Shown here: one piece after another, positions 50,817 through 59,109 of the stretch
Layout: each line of letters starts with the position of its first letter
Position numbering within the stretch: the first letter of the stretch is position 1
Source: Caldilineaceae bacterium
GTDB lineage: Bacteria; Chloroflexota; Anaerolineae; Caldilineales; Caldilineaceae
Assembly (NCBI GenBank): GCA_020433455.1
Contig: JAGRCP010000019.1
Coordinates: forward strand, 31,545-95,544
Reading direction: 5' to 3'
DNA length: 64,000 bases
The notes under the pieces: model-generated
What the model saw: the letters and a program-made list of their open reading frames with translations, nothing else
Database searches by the model: none
Told to the model about the DNA's origin: nothing
Position numbers and translations under genes: made by a program

Positions 50817-51761
50817 ATGACCACATCACGTATCATCCCGCCCGCCACCGCGACGGCGCCCGGAAAAATTATCCTCGTGGGCGAGCATGCCGTGGTGTAC
50901 GGCCGTCCGGCCATTGCCGCGCCCGTGCGACAGGTGCGGGCCACAGCGACAGTTAGCCAACGAAACGGGACGGGCGTTCTGCTGGTCGCCCCCCAGATTG
51001 GGCTGAGCGGGCAACTGGTTCACCTGCCCGATGACCATCCCCTGGCCAGGGTGACCCGCCTCACCCTGGACGAGCTGGGGCTGGATGACCCGAATTGGCA
51101 GATCCAGCTCACCAGCACCATTCCCATTGCAGGGGGACTGGGCAGCGGCGCCGCGGTCAACGCGGCGCTGGTGCGCGCGCTCTTCGCCTATGCCAGCGGG
51201 TTGGTCAATGATGCGACTGTCTCGCGCCTGGTCTACGCCGGCGAGCAGCTGCATCACGGCACGCCCAGCGGCATTGACAACACGGTCATTGCCTACGGCG
51301 AGCCGGTCTGGTTCATTAAGGATGCAGCGCTGGAGCGCTTTACGCCGGGCGCGCGCATCACCCTGGTGATTGGGGACAGCGGCATTCCCGCCCCCACGCG
51401 TGAGACGGTCGCCGCAGTACGTGCGGGATGGGAGGCCGATCCCCTCCGCTACGAAGGCTGGTTCGACGCCATTGCCCGGATCGCCCGCCAGGCCAAAAAC
51501 GCGCTGGAGGCGGGCAATGCAGCCGCATTGGGGCGTCTTTTTGATGAGAATCAAACCTATCTGGCCCGCCTGGGCGTCAGCTCGCCCAAATTAGAACTTC
51601 TGCTGGCCGCCGCGCGCCACGCGGGCGCGCTGGGGGCGAAACTCAGCGGCGGCGGTCGGGGCGGAAACGTCATTGCCCTGGTGGATGAAGACGCCGCCGC
51701 GCCGGTAAGCGAAGCGCTGCTGGCAGCCGGAGCAGCCAGGGTAATCGTAACGAATATCTGA
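50817..51761 (+). CDS. mvk: Mevalonate kinase
   Basis: Phosphorylates mevalonate in the mevalonate route to isoprenoids. The 314-residue GHMP kinase opens with ATAPGKIILVGEHAVVYGRPAIA (residues about 12-34, with the active-site GEHAVVYG). The phosphate loop is PIAGGLGSGAAVNAAL near 101, SGIDNTVIAYGEP near 152 supplies the catalytic Asp, and the third GHMP motif is AKLSGGGRGGNVIALV near 262. No other mevalonate-pathway gene is adjacent; the polyprenyl synthase lies 10 kb away. This pathway is patchy in bacteria but known in Chloroflexota. Confidence 0.94.
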   Translation: MTTSRIIPPATATAPGKIILVGEHAVVYGRPAIAAPVRQVRATATVSQRNGTGVLLVAPQIGLSGQLVHLPDDHPLARVTRLTLDELGLDDPNWQIQLTSTIPIAGGLGSGAAVNAALVRALFAYASGLVNDATVSRLVYAGEQLHHGTPSGIDNTVIAYGEPVWFIKDAALERFTPGARITLVIGDSGIPAPTRETVAAVRAGWEADPLRYEGWFDAIARIARQAKNALEAGNAAALGRLFDENQTYLARLGVSSPKLELLLAAARHAGALGAKLSGGGRGGNVIALVDEDAAAPVSEALLAAGAARVIVTNI

Positions 51762-51801
51762 ACAGAACGGCGCAACGTTGCCGGGAAAGAAGAGGACGAC
51801 C

Positions 51802-53295
51802 TTGAGTACCGCCCAGCAATTTGATCACATCATCATCGGCGGCGGCACCGCGGGCGCGATTGTAGCGGCCCGATTGGCGCAAGCCGGACGACGGATCGCG
51901 CTCTTCGAGGCCGGCCCCAGCGATGAGGAGACGCCGCGCGTCCTGGAGCTGCGGGCCTGGCAGGCGCTATTGGAGAGCGATCTGGATTTTGATTACCGCA
52001 TTGCGCCCCAAGCCCGGGGCAACGGACGCATTCGCCACGCGCGGGGCAAGGTATTGGGCGGATGCAGCTCCCACAATTCGTGTATCGCCTTTGACGCGCC
52101 CGATGAAGATTTAGACGCCTGGGCAGCCGCAGGCGCAGCGGGATGGACCGCGGACGAGGTGCGCCCGTTCTTCGCCAGGGTGCGGGAAGAGGTTCATGTC
52201 GAGCCGCCGGGCAGCGATAATGCCTTTGGCCGTGACTTCATTGCCGCGGCCCAGGCGTACGGCCTGCCCGCGGGCGCGCTGATCGTAGACGGCGTGCTGC
52301 GCCGGGGCGTCAACTGGACCGACCTGAACAAGCGGGGCAATCTGCGCCAGTCCAGCTCTGTGGCCTACCTGCATCCCCTCAGGCAGTGGGATGACCGCCT
52401 GACCATCTACACCGGCCAGTACATTCCGCGCCTATTGGTGGAACAGGGGCGGGTGACGGGCGTGGAGAGCGCTGACGGGCCCTTACGCTGCGCCGGCGAC
52501 GTCATCCTCAGCTGCGGCGCATTTGACTCGCCGACGCTGCTCATGCGTTCCGGCATTGGCCCGGCCGAGCATCTGCGCGGACTAGGTCTCGATGTGGTCC
52601 GGGATATCCCCGGCGTGGGCGAACACCTGCTGGACCATCCCGAAGGCGTTATCACCTGGGAGACGACTCGTCCCTTACCGCCGGAGACCGCCAACTATTG
52701 GGAGATCGTTCTCTTTGAAATGACCCGGGCAGGGTTGGCTTCGCCCGATCTCATGTTTCATCTGGGCTATCAGGTCTTCGACATGCACACCGCGCCCAGC
52801 GGCTACCCCACGGCGGCTCACGGCTTTTCCCTCACGCCCAACGTGACCCGGGCCAGGAGCCAGGGCGTGGTGCGCCTGCGCAGCGCCGATCCGGTTGTAC
52901 CGCCGTTCATCGATTTTCGCTACTTCACGGATCCCGACGGCCACGATGAGCGGGTCATGACCACAGGGCTGAAGATTGCCCGGGAGATCGTCCGCCAGGC
53001 CCCGCTGGAACCATGGATCAAGTGGGAGCTGGCGCCCGGCCCTGACGTGACGGATGACGAAGCCCTCTCGGACTACGTGCGCGCTACGGCCAACACCGTC
53101 TACCACCCTGCGGGTACGTGCAAGATGGGCGCGGCCGCTGATCCCCTGGCTGTGGTGGACGGCGAACTGCGCGTCCACGGGCTGGCGGGGCTGCGCATTG
53201 CGGATGCATCCGTCTTTCCCAGCATGATTGCCGTCAACCCGTGCCTGACCGTCATGATGATCGGCGAGCGGTGTGCGGAATTTGTGTTGAAGTAG
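51802..53295 (+). CDS. GMC-family FAD oxidoreductase
   Basis: A 497-residue flavoenzyme of the choline dehydrogenase/glucose oxidase group. The start is a TTG at 51802 with GAGG ahead; a TTG at 51778 lacks a site. Motifs are the FAD dinucleotide fold HIIIGGGTAGAIVAARLA at residues 8-25, LFEAGPSDEE, the GMC signature GKVLGGCSSHNSCIAF near 80, GAFDSPTLLMRSGIGPAEHL near 235 and the C-terminal active site YHPAGTCKMG near 435 (His) with VNPCLTVMMIGER near 480. The Asn replacing the second His (VNPC) is common in the family. The substrate is probably a primary or secondary alcohol. Confidence 0.92.
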   Translation: MSTAQQFDHIIIGGGTAGAIVAARLAQAGRRIALFEAGPSDEETPRVLELRAWQALLESDLDFDYRIAPQARGNGRIRHARGKVLGGCSSHNSCIAFDAPDEDLDAWAAAGAAGWTADEVRPFFARVREEVHVEPPGSDNAFGRDFIAAAQAYGLPAGALIVDGVLRRGVNWTDLNKRGNLRQSSSVAYLHPLRQWDDRLTIYTGQYIPRLLVEQGRVTGVESADGPLRCAGDVILSCGAFDSPTLLMRSGIGPAEHLRGLGLDVVRDIPGVGEHLLDHPEGVITWETTRPLPPETANYWEIVLFEMTRAGLASPDLMFHLGYQVFDMHTAPSGYPTAAHGFSLTPNVTRARSQGVVRLRSADPVVPPFIDFRYFTDPDGHDERVMTTGLKIAREIVRQAPLEPWIKWELAPGPDVTDDEALSDYVRATANTVYHPAGTCKMGAAADPLAVVDGELRVHGLAGLRIADASVFPSMIAVNPCLTVMMIGERCAEFVLK

Positions 53296-53305
53296 GCGAA
53301 AAAAT

Positions 53306-53334
53306 TTGACAATTCCGGCCCCCTATTGTACCTT
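53306..53334 (+). promoter_or_regulatory. tRNA-Glu promoter
   Basis: TTGACA at 53306-53311, a 17-base spacer, TACCTT at 53329-53334, ending 36 bases before the tRNA. The -10 matches the TAC-starting boxes seen at 5207 and 7838. Confidence 0.55.
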
Positions 53335-53370
53335 TGTTGCTCACTAGACCGCTGTTTTGGCAGGACCTGT

Positions 53371-53446
53371 GGCGCATTCGTCTAGGGGTCTAGGATACTG
53401 CCCTCTCAAGGCAGAGACACGGGTTCGAATCCCGTATGCGCTACCA
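53371..53446 (+). tRNA. tRNA-Glu (CTC)
   Basis: A complete cloverleaf. The acceptor GGCGCAT pairs with ATGCGCT (first pair G-U), the D arm is GTCTAGGGGTCTAGGA, the anticodon stem CTGCC/GGCAG holds loop CTCTCAA with anticodon CTC, and the T arm ACGGG/CCCGT holds TTCGAAT. The discriminator is A and CCA is encoded. The D-arm sequence is typical of bacterial glutamate tRNAs. A strong terminator follows at once, so it is a single-gene unit. Confidence 0.95.
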
Positions 53447-53450
53447 GAGA

Positions 53451-53486
53451 AGAGCGCCGCTCAAAGACGAGCGGCGCTCTTTTATT
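53451..53486 (+). terminator. Intrinsic terminator of the tRNA gene
   Basis: AGAGCGCCGCTC (53451-53462) pairs perfectly with GAGCGGCGCTCT (53469-53480), then TTTATT. A 12-bp stem with a U-rich tail directly after the tRNA. Confidence 0.9.
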
Positions 53487-53560
53487 GTACATTTGTTGTA
53501 TATTCGGATTGCCTTATGGGGTTGTATGGCGTCACCTAATCACAGGAGAACGTTTTTCGC

Positions 53561-54466
53561 ATGAATTACCGAACTTTCGGCAAGACCGGCCTCACAGTCA
53601 GCCGCCTGGGCGTGGGCATGTCCGAGATTGGCTATGAGCTGACGCAGGATGACGTGGCCCAGGCGGGGAAGGTGCTCAACAACGCCCTGGATTGGGGCGT
53701 CAACCTGCTGGACACGGCGGCCTGCTACGCTATCAGCGAGGAACTGCTGGGCGCGACGGTGGCGACGCGGCGCGACGAATTCATCCTGGCCACCAAGGCG
53801 GGCCATGTGGCCGGCGGCTATCAGGGCGAATCCTGGACGGCTGCCACCATCCGCCATAGCATCGATCGCAGCTTAACCCGCATGCGCACCGATTACCTGG
53901 ACATCGTTCAGCTTCACTCGTGCGATGTGGCGACGCTGGAACGGGGCGAAGTCATTGAGGCGCTTCAGGCAGCTCGTCAGGCAGGGAAAACCCGCTTTAT
54001 CGGCTACAGCGGCGACAACGAGGCGGCCCTCTGGGCAGTGCAAAGCGGCTATTTTGATACGTTGCAAACCAGCTTCAACCTGACCGACCAGCAGGCGCGT
54101 TATGAGCTGCTGACCGCGGCCAAAACCCAGGAAATGGGCGTGATTGCCAAACGCCCCATTGCCAATGCCGTCTGGCGGCGAGCGACAACCGCCAGCGGAT
54201 ACGCGCGTCAATATTGGGAGCGCGCCCAGGAAATGGAGCGACCCGGCCCCCTGACTGATGAGCCGGACAATCCGATTATTACCGCTCTGGGGTTTACGCT
54301 GGCCCACGAAGCGGTCGACGTGGCCATTGTGGGGACCAAAAACCCCAATCACCTCAAGGCGAATATTACCTGGCTCGACTCAGATCTCCCCATCTCGCCT
54401 GCCACCGTAGCCGATTTGCACGCGCGTTTTGATGAGATGGGCGAATCGTGGCGTCAGTTGACGTGA
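53561..54466 (+). CDS. Aldo/keto reductase
   Basis: A 301-residue NADPH-dependent TIM-barrel oxidoreductase. The start MNYRTFGKTGLTVSRLGVG is typical. The catalytic Asp and Tyr lie in NLLDTAACYAISEELLG near residue 48, the Lys in ILATKAGHVAGGY near 79 and the His in DIVQLHSCDVATL near 113. The cofactor-binding end has VDVAIVGTKNPNHLKANI near 250. The carbonyl substrate is unknown. The ribosome site AGGAG is about 13 bases ahead of the ATG. It is not in an obvious operon, lying between the tRNA unit and the convergent tag gene. Confidence 0.92.
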   Translation: MNYRTFGKTGLTVSRLGVGMSEIGYELTQDDVAQAGKVLNNALDWGVNLLDTAACYAISEELLGATVATRRDEFILATKAGHVAGGYQGESWTAATIRHSIDRSLTRMRTDYLDIVQLHSCDVATLERGEVIEALQAARQAGKTRFIGYSGDNEAALWAVQSGYFDTLQTSFNLTDQQARYELLTAAKTQEMGVIAKRPIANAVWRRATTASGYARQYWERAQEMERPGPLTDEPDNPIITALGFTLAHEAVDVAIVGTKNPNHLKANITWLDSDLPISPATVADLHARFDEMGESWRQLT

Positions 54467-54470
54467 GGCG

Positions 54471-55052
54471 TCATTTCCCCGCGAGCGCCCGGCACTCGGC
54501 ATGGCGGAAGCAGTCAACCGTATGGTCATTGACCATGCCGCACGCCTGCATAAAAGCATAGCAGATGGTGGGACCGACAAAAGTAAAGTCCCGGCGCTTG
54601 AGTTCCTTGCTCATGCGGCGGGATAGGGCAGTCTCGGCGGGCGCATCGGCCACTGTGGCCCAACTATTTTGAATGGGCGCGCCGTCCACAAACTGCCAGA
54701 TATAGCGATCAAAACTCCCAAATTCTTCCTGCACGCGCAGGAAAGCCCGGGCATTCTGCGTAAAGGCGCGTATCTTCAGCCGGTTACGCACGATGCCCGG
54801 ATTTTCCCCCAGCGCGGCAAATTTTTCCTCGTCATAGGCAGCGATGACCTCAGCGGAAAAGTAATCGAACGCGGCCCGATAATTCTCCCGCTTGCGTAGA
54901 ATCGTAATCCAGCTCAACCCGGCCTGTGCGCCTTCCAGCAGCAGCATCTCGAAAAGGCGCGCATCATCGTGCGCGGGCACGCCCCACTCTTTATCATGAT
55001 AGGCCTGGTAGAGCGGGTCGTCGGTGGTCCAGGCGCAGCGCGTACGCGTCAT
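54471..55052 (-). CDS. tag: DNA-3-methyladenine glycosylase I
   Basis: Removes 3-methyladenine from alkylated DNA. The start at 55052 (MTRTRCAW) with GGAG eight bases ahead is preferred over 55088. The 193-residue protein has the Zn-ligand Cys in RCAWTTDDPLYQAYHDKEWG at the start, LFEMLLLEGAQAGLSWITIL near residue 33 (the diagnostic GAQAGLSW), NRLKIRAFTQNARAF near 85 and the Zn ligands in MVNDHTVDCFRHAEC near 176. All are intact. The stop codon lies four bases from the convergent aldo/keto reductase stop. Confidence 0.95.
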   Translation of the reverse strand: MTRTRCAWTTDDPLYQAYHDKEWGVPAHDDARLFEMLLLEGAQAGLSWITILRKRENYRAAFDYFSAEVIAAYDEEKFAALGENPGIVRNRLKIRAFTQNARAFLRVQEEFGSFDRYIWQFVDGAPIQNSWATVADAPAETALSRRMSKELKRRDFTFVGPTICYAFMQACGMVNDHTVDCFRHAECRALAGK

Positions 55053-55110
55053 TAAAATACTCCGGAATCTATTGGCATATTGAGTCAAGCGAATCTTGCA
55101 GGGTTGTCAA

Positions 55111-55124
55111 GTGCGTGATGCGTG
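55111..55124. repeat. Short heptad pair upstream of tag
   Basis: GTGCGTG and ATGCGTG in phase. GATGCGTGAC is shared with 14118-14128. Two units only, so weak on its own; listed because it sits in a gene gap like the longer arrays. Confidence 0.25.
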
Positions 55125-55176
55125 ACGGTACGCCCGCGGCTCAGAGCAAACACCCTTCACCGAACACGGGCGAAAT

Positions 55177-56223
55177 TTACCGCTGCACGCGGCCGGAAGC
55201 ATCCCCCTGCATAAGGCGTTCAACTTCGGAAACTGACACCAGGTTGGCGTCGCCCGGGATGCTGTGCTTGAGGCAAGAAGCGGCGACGGCATAGTTTAAG
55301 GCATCCTCATCGGCCATACCCGTGTGCAGGCCATAGATGAGCCCGGCCGCAAAAGAGTCGCCGCCGCCCACCCGATCAACGATATCTGTAATGGCATAGC
55401 GCCGGCTAAGCATGAAATTGGCGCCGTCGTACAGGCACGCCGACCAGCCGTTGTAGCTGGCGCTGAAGCTCTCGCGCAGGGTAATGGCCTGGTATTTCAG
55501 ATTGGGAAATGCGGCAAACATTTTCCCGGCTAGCGCTTCATAGCGAGCCGTATCCAGCTCGCCCGTGGCGACGGCGTGTTCATAATCGCCTTCATCCAGA
55601 GCGATCCCCAAAGATTTTTGACAATCTTCTTCATTGGCAATGCCTACGTCAACGTACTTCACCAGCTCAGTCATGACCTCCGGCGCGCGCTTACCGTATT
55701 GCCAAAGTTTTTTACGGAAATTATAGTCACAGGAGACGGTGACGCCCCGCGCCTGCGCCGCCTGGACGGCCGTGAGGGAAAGCGCCGCGGCCGACTCACT
55801 CAGGGCCGGCGTAATGCCGGTAATATGGAACCAGCCTGCGTCCTCAAAAATGGCGTCCCAATCAAAGCTGTCGGCACGGGCAACGGCAATGGCCGAGTGG
55901 GCGCGATCGTACACAACGTTGGATGGCCGCTGGTTTGCGCCTCCTTCCAGAAAGTAGATCCCCATCCGTTCCCCGCTGCGCTGAATGTGGCCGGCGTCCA
56001 CGCCATAGGCGCGTAAAAAGCGCACGGCCGCATCCGCGATCGGGTTGTCGGGCAGTGCGGACACGAATGAAACATCCAGCCCAAAATTGGCGAGCGAAAC
56101 GGCCACGTTGCCTTCTCCGCCGCCGAAGGTCGCCTCTAATAGCGGGGATTGGAAAAAGCGTTCAAATCCGGGCGCCTTTAGGCGCAGCATGATCTCGCCT
56201 AACGTAACCACGCGTTTATGCAT
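55177..56223 (-). CDS. kdgK: 2-dehydro-3-deoxygluconokinase
   Basis: A PfkB-family sugar kinase that phosphorylates KDG to KDPG. The 348-residue protein opens [20 protein letters not shown], has [22 protein letters not shown] near residue 33, [20 protein letters not shown] near 88, [10 protein letters not shown] near 165 and the PfkB end signature [20 protein letters not shown] near 288 with the catalytic Asp of GGGDS. It lies 51 bases downstream of the KDPG aldolase gene on the same strand, so the pair converts KDG to pyruvate and glyceraldehyde-3-phosphate, the end of uronate or Entner-Doudoroff routes. Confidence 0.93.
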   Translation of the reverse strand: MHKRVVTLGEIMLRLKAPGFERFFQSPLLEATFGGGEGNVAVSLANFGLDVSFVSALPDNPIADAAVRFLRAYGVDAGHIQRSGERMGIYFLEGGANQRPSNVVYDRAHSAIAVARADSFDWDAIFEDAGWFHITGITPALSESAAALSLTAVQAAQARGVTVSCDYNFRKKLWQYGKRAPEVMTELVKYVDVGIANEEDCQKSLGIALDEGDYEHAVATGELDTARYEALAGKMFAAFPNLKYQAITLRESFSASYNGWSACLYDGANFMLSRRYAITDIVDRVGGGDSFAAGLIYGLHTGMADEDALNYAVAASCLKHSIPGDANLVSVSEVERLMQGDASGRVQR

Positions 56224-56274
56224 AATCGGTCTCCTATGTGCTTGTGCGGCTGTACATTGGCAGGCGTCAGAACG

Positions 56275-56916
56275 CTATCCTGTGCGAGCCGACTGAACAA
56301 TGGCCACGGCCTGCTCCGTTCGGCGCGCAATCTCGTCAAATTGACCCGCTGCAATCAAGGCCTTTTTCACCATAAAGCTGCCGCCGCAGGCATGCACCAT
56401 GGGCAAACGCAGATAATCTGCCAAATTATCGGCCGTAATCCCGCCGGTGGGAATGAACCTGACGTCACCATAGGGCGCGCCAATTGCCTTGAGCGCCTTA
56501 ATGCCGCCGGCAACTTCGGCGGGAAAAAACTTGAGCAGGCGCAATCCCCTGGTCAGAGCCAGATTAATATCCGTGGGGGTCATCACGCCGGGCGTGACGG
56601 GGATCGCATTGGCCAGGCACCAATCCACTACCGCAGCGTCAAAGCCGGGCGTAACGATAAATTTTGCCCCGGCTGTTTTGGCCTGTTCGGCTTGCGCAAC
56701 GGTCAAGACAGTCCCCGCGCCCACCAACATTTCCGGAAACGCGGCGCGCATATTGCGAATAGCGTCTGCGGCCGCGGCTGTACGAAAAGTGATTTCCGCA
56801 CAGGGCAGCCCGCCCGTGAGCAAAGCCTGTCCCAGGGGAACGGCTGTTTCCGCCTCATCGACGGCAACGACCGGGATAATGCCGATTTCTTTTAGTTGTT
56901 GTAACACGCTGTTCAT
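56275..56916 (-). CDS. eda: KDPG (2-dehydro-3-deoxyphosphogluconate) aldolase
   Basis: Splits KDPG to pyruvate and glyceraldehyde-3-phosphate by a Schiff-base route. The start at 56916 has a strong GGAGAGGAGG site; 56949 would add 11 unsupported residues. The 213-residue class I aldolase has CAEITFRTAAAADAI near residue 39 (catalytic Glu), VGAGTVLTVAQAEQA near 64, AKFIVTPGFDAAVV near 84, VTPGVMTPTDINLA near 106 and the Schiff-base Lys in LLKFFPAEVAGGIKALKAI near 128. It is first in the operon with kdgK. Confidence 0.94.
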   Translation of the reverse strand: MNSVLQQLKEIGIIPVVAVDEAETAVPLGQALLTGGLPCAEITFRTAAAADAIRNMRAAFPEMLVGAGTVLTVAQAEQAKTAGAKFIVTPGFDAAVVDWCLANAIPVTPGVMTPTDINLALTRGLRLLKFFPAEVAGGIKALKAIGAPYGDVRFIPTGGITADNLADYLRLPMVHACGGSFMVKKALIAAGQFDEIARRTEQAVAIVQSARTG

Positions 56917-56995
56917 AATCCTCCTCTCCCTGCAAAGGCATTGGGCCAACGCAAGAAAATATTGATACGCTAATTCACGTCAGTTGCAGGCTTCT

Positions 56996-57054
56996 CTGGG
57001 AGCGCCGGACTCCAGTCCGGCAAACCTTGCCAAACTGGAGATTGGCGTTCCCAG
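56996..57054. repeat. Palindromic element in the eda-glutaredoxin gap
   Basis: CTGGGAGCGCC (56996-57006) pairs with GGCGTTCCCAG (57044-57054, one mismatch), and inside it GACTCCAGT and ACTGGAG also pair. The rest of the 56917-57405 gap has no gene, only another GC-rich inverted repeat (CAGCCGTTGA/TCAACGGCTG near 57210-57240). Confidence 0.55.
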
Positions 57055-57405
57055 GCGGGCAGCCGCAACAATCGTCTCATCGGGTCATTGCCCCGCTATT
57101 CCAAATTGACGACGAATTTGAACCCGCGGACAAAACAGAGGAAGGGTCGCTCCAGACAATTCTCTGCGTTGCGGGAAAACGCTCTCCGTCGGTAAAATCA
57201 CAGACAATGCAGCCGTTGATGCAGCCCGCTCAACGGCTGCCGGGCGGGATATTGCCCGTAGGCGAGCGGGCATACAGAAGGCGCGATCGTGTAAAACCGT
57301 CCGTTACTTTTTGATTTCCAGAACGCCTCAAGGAGAAAAACCCAGCATGCTGAAGAACTGATGTCGGCAGACGCCAGTCAGTAGAAGGGGAGATCGGGCG
57401 ATCCC

Positions 57406-57648
57406 CTATTCCAATAAATGCTCTTCCATCCACGCGATAATATCCCCGGACTCGTAGAGAATCTCGCCGTCAATCTGCAGCGCCGGCACCTGGGCCTTGC
57501 CGCCGGCCTCGATGAGGTCAGCCCGGGCCGCGGGATCGGTATCGGTGCTGCGTTGCGGAATTTCAATTTGGTTAGCCTGCATGAAATTCATGACGCGAAT
57601 GCAGTACGGACAGGCGTCCATTTTGTAGAGCAACAAATCGCGCTCCAT
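57406..57648 (-). CDS. Glutaredoxin-like/GST N-terminal domain protein
   Basis: An 80-residue thioredoxin-fold protein with the redox motif MDACPYCIRV (CPYC at residues 13-16), the cis-Pro region AQVPALQIDG near 52 and LYESGDIIAWMEEHL at the end, which binds glutathione in relatives. The length fits a single-domain glutaredoxin or a minimal GST N-terminal domain. It probably reduces disulphides in the cytoplasm. The ribosome site AAGGAG is good, and the gene is 18 bases from the DinB gene upstream on the same strand. Confidence 0.9.
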   Translation of the reverse strand: MERDLLLYKMDACPYCIRVMNFMQANQIEIPQRSTDTDPAARADLIEAGGKAQVPALQIDGEILYESGDIIAWMEEHLLE

Positions 57649-57666
57649 AAGGTTTCTCCTTGTAAA

Positions 57667-58182
57667 TTACCAGTCTCCGGCATATCCGATGTCCGCGCCG
57701 GGCCAGACCACGTGCAGATAGGCCCGGTGCAGTTCAACCAACTGGCGCAGATGCAAACCGTCATGCGCGAGCCACGCGGCCAGCAAATCCGTAGCCGTCA
57801 GCGTCACCCCGGCAGGATGATCGTAGCTCCGGCTCCAGTCAGCGTCCGCCTGTTGCCGAAGCCAGGCCAGGGACGCGCCCCGCTCCGTCAAAAAGTCGGC
57901 CAGCGTCTGATCCGGGTCCTGCTCGTTGTAGCGCCGCTCGGTCACCCAGGCGCCCGGATGGATGGCGGGCCAGGCTTCGCCGGGGCGATTCAGCGTATAG
58001 TCTACCCGCCGACGGAAGTCCTCCCGCTCCTCATCCGCCAGATGACCCAGCACCTCCAAGATCGACCACTCAGCGGGCGCCGGCTTCCAGCGCGCCTGCT
58101 CGACGCTCACCGTCACCAATCCCTGAATAGCCACGGCGTTCTGATTCAGCTGGGCCACGGCATAGGCCAGGTCCTTCCTCAT
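57667..58182 (-). CDS. DinB-family protein
   Basis: A 171-residue four-helix-bundle protein of the DinB/YfiT type. The likely metal ligands are His in VLGHLADEEREDFRRRV near residue 47 and the HDGLHLRQL pair near 139-143. The start at 58182 has a clear GGGAGGAAA site and overlaps the methyltransferase stop codon by four bases (ATGA). Members are thiol-transferases or metal-dependent hydrolases; the exact reaction here is unknown. It is likely co-expressed with the methyltransferase upstream. Confidence 0.9.
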   Translation of the reverse strand: MRKDLAYAVAQLNQNAVAIQGLVTVSVEQARWKPAPAEWSILEVLGHLADEEREDFRRRVDYTLNRPGEAWPAIHPGAWVTERRYNEQDPDQTLADFLTERGASLAWLRQQADADWSRSYDHPAGVTLTATDLLAAWLAHDGLHLRQLVELHRAYLHVVWPGADIGYAGDW

Positions 58183-59027
58183 ACTTTCCTCCCTAACAAA
58201 TAGCGATGATGGGCCCAAATCGCCTTGACCTGCCACGGCAGATTGGCCTGATCCAGCCAGGCGTAGCGCATAACCCGATCGTACAGATCCGGTTCCTGGC
58301 CCAGATAATAGGCCATGGTGCTCCATTGCCAATCATCGCCGGTGAACTGTTCCTCCAGCCTGGCGCTGCGAATGCCCAGGCGCTGCAAGACCTCATTGGC
58401 GGGCATGACCGTGTCCGGCCACGGCGGCACATCCAGCACCCCCTCCTGGATGATTTCCAAGCCTGCTTCTTCCAGGATGCGCCGCAAGAGGCCGATGTTG
58501 GTCCAGCGCTCATCATGCTGCGCAAAAAATTCTTGGTCGATCACCAGCTTGCGCATCCAGTACCCGACCTGGATATTGTTGGGCATGGCGACAAAGACCA
58601 GATCCCGGCTCGTGCGCACGAGTTCCCGCAGGAGCCCGGCCGGATCGCCAATATACCACAAGCCGGCCCACTCCCAGGTGAAGTCAAAACTATTGTCGGC
58701 AAAGGGCAAGCGCCCCCAATTCCGGGGTTCGATATGGACCAGATCCACGGGTAACTTCAGATCCTCTTCCCAGATGCGCGCCACGCCCCGAATGCGCTCC
58801 GTGTTATCATCCACCATGGTCACGGCCGCATTGTTGCGGGCAAAAACCACGTCGTTGATTCCGCTCACGCCCGCCATGCCGTAGAGGGGCGCCTCCAGTA
58901 CAGAACGAATGCCGTATCGGCGGCGCAAATTATCCAAAAAATCATTCAGCACAAAACGCTCATACACCAACCCCAGACCCTCGTTATAGTCGGTCAAATA
59001 GCGGCGCCACGTATTCGGCGTAGTCAT
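58179..59027 (-). CDS. Class I SAM-dependent methyltransferase-like protein
   Basis: A 282-residue cytoplasmic protein. After an N-terminal helical lead (YNEGLGLVYERFVLNDFLDNL), the fold shows VLEAPLYGMAGVSGINDVVFA near residue 43, AAVTMVDDNTERI near 67 as the SAM-ribose acid region, NWGRLPFADNSFDFTWEWAGLWYI near 102 and LVRTSRDLVFVAMPNN near 134. The first motif is diverged from the usual GxGxG. The target is unknown. Its stop overlaps the DinB start. A heptad array separates it from the NfeD gene. Confidence 0.82.
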   Translation of the reverse strand: MTTPNTWRRYLTDYNEGLGLVYERFVLNDFLDNLRRRYGIRSVLEAPLYGMAGVSGINDVVFARNNAAVTMVDDNTERIRGVARIWEEDLKLPVDLVHIEPRNWGRLPFADNSFDFTWEWAGLWYIGDPAGLLRELVRTSRDLVFVAMPNNIQVGYWMRKLVIDQEFFAQHDERWTNIGLLRRILEEAGLEIIQEGVLDVPPWPDTVMPANEVLQRLGIRSARLEEQFTGDDWQWSTMAYYLGQEPDLYDRVMRYAWLDQANLPWQVKAIWAHHRYLLGRKV

Positions 59028-59074
59028 AAAACCCCTGCGTCCTTGTCTTAATGCGTACTATTACGCCATTAAAA

Positions 59075-59109
59075 ATTACCCATTATCTATTCACAATTAC
59101 CCATTATTT
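59075..59109. repeat. 7-nt-phased array overlapping the NfeD stop codon
   Basis: Five heptads in phase: ATTACCC, ATTATCT, ATTCACA, ATTACCC, ATTATTT. The TAA of the NfeD gene (minus strand, 59097-59099) lies inside the fourth unit, so the last codons of that gene are part of the array. Confidence 0.7.

Larger units (their letters stand above)
53324..53498. repeat. 16-base direct repeats flanking the tRNA gene
   Basis: TATTGTACCTTTGTTG at 53324-53339 and TATTGTACATTTGTTG at 53483-53498 differ at one base and bracket the tRNA and its terminator. They may be the scar of a duplication or paired promoter-like segments; the second lies upstream of the aldo/keto reductase gene. Confidence 0.5.

Noticed and set aside
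27741..59109. CRISPR array as an explanation of the short repeats
   Set aside because: Units are 7-8 bases with no spacers and no cas genes in the window.
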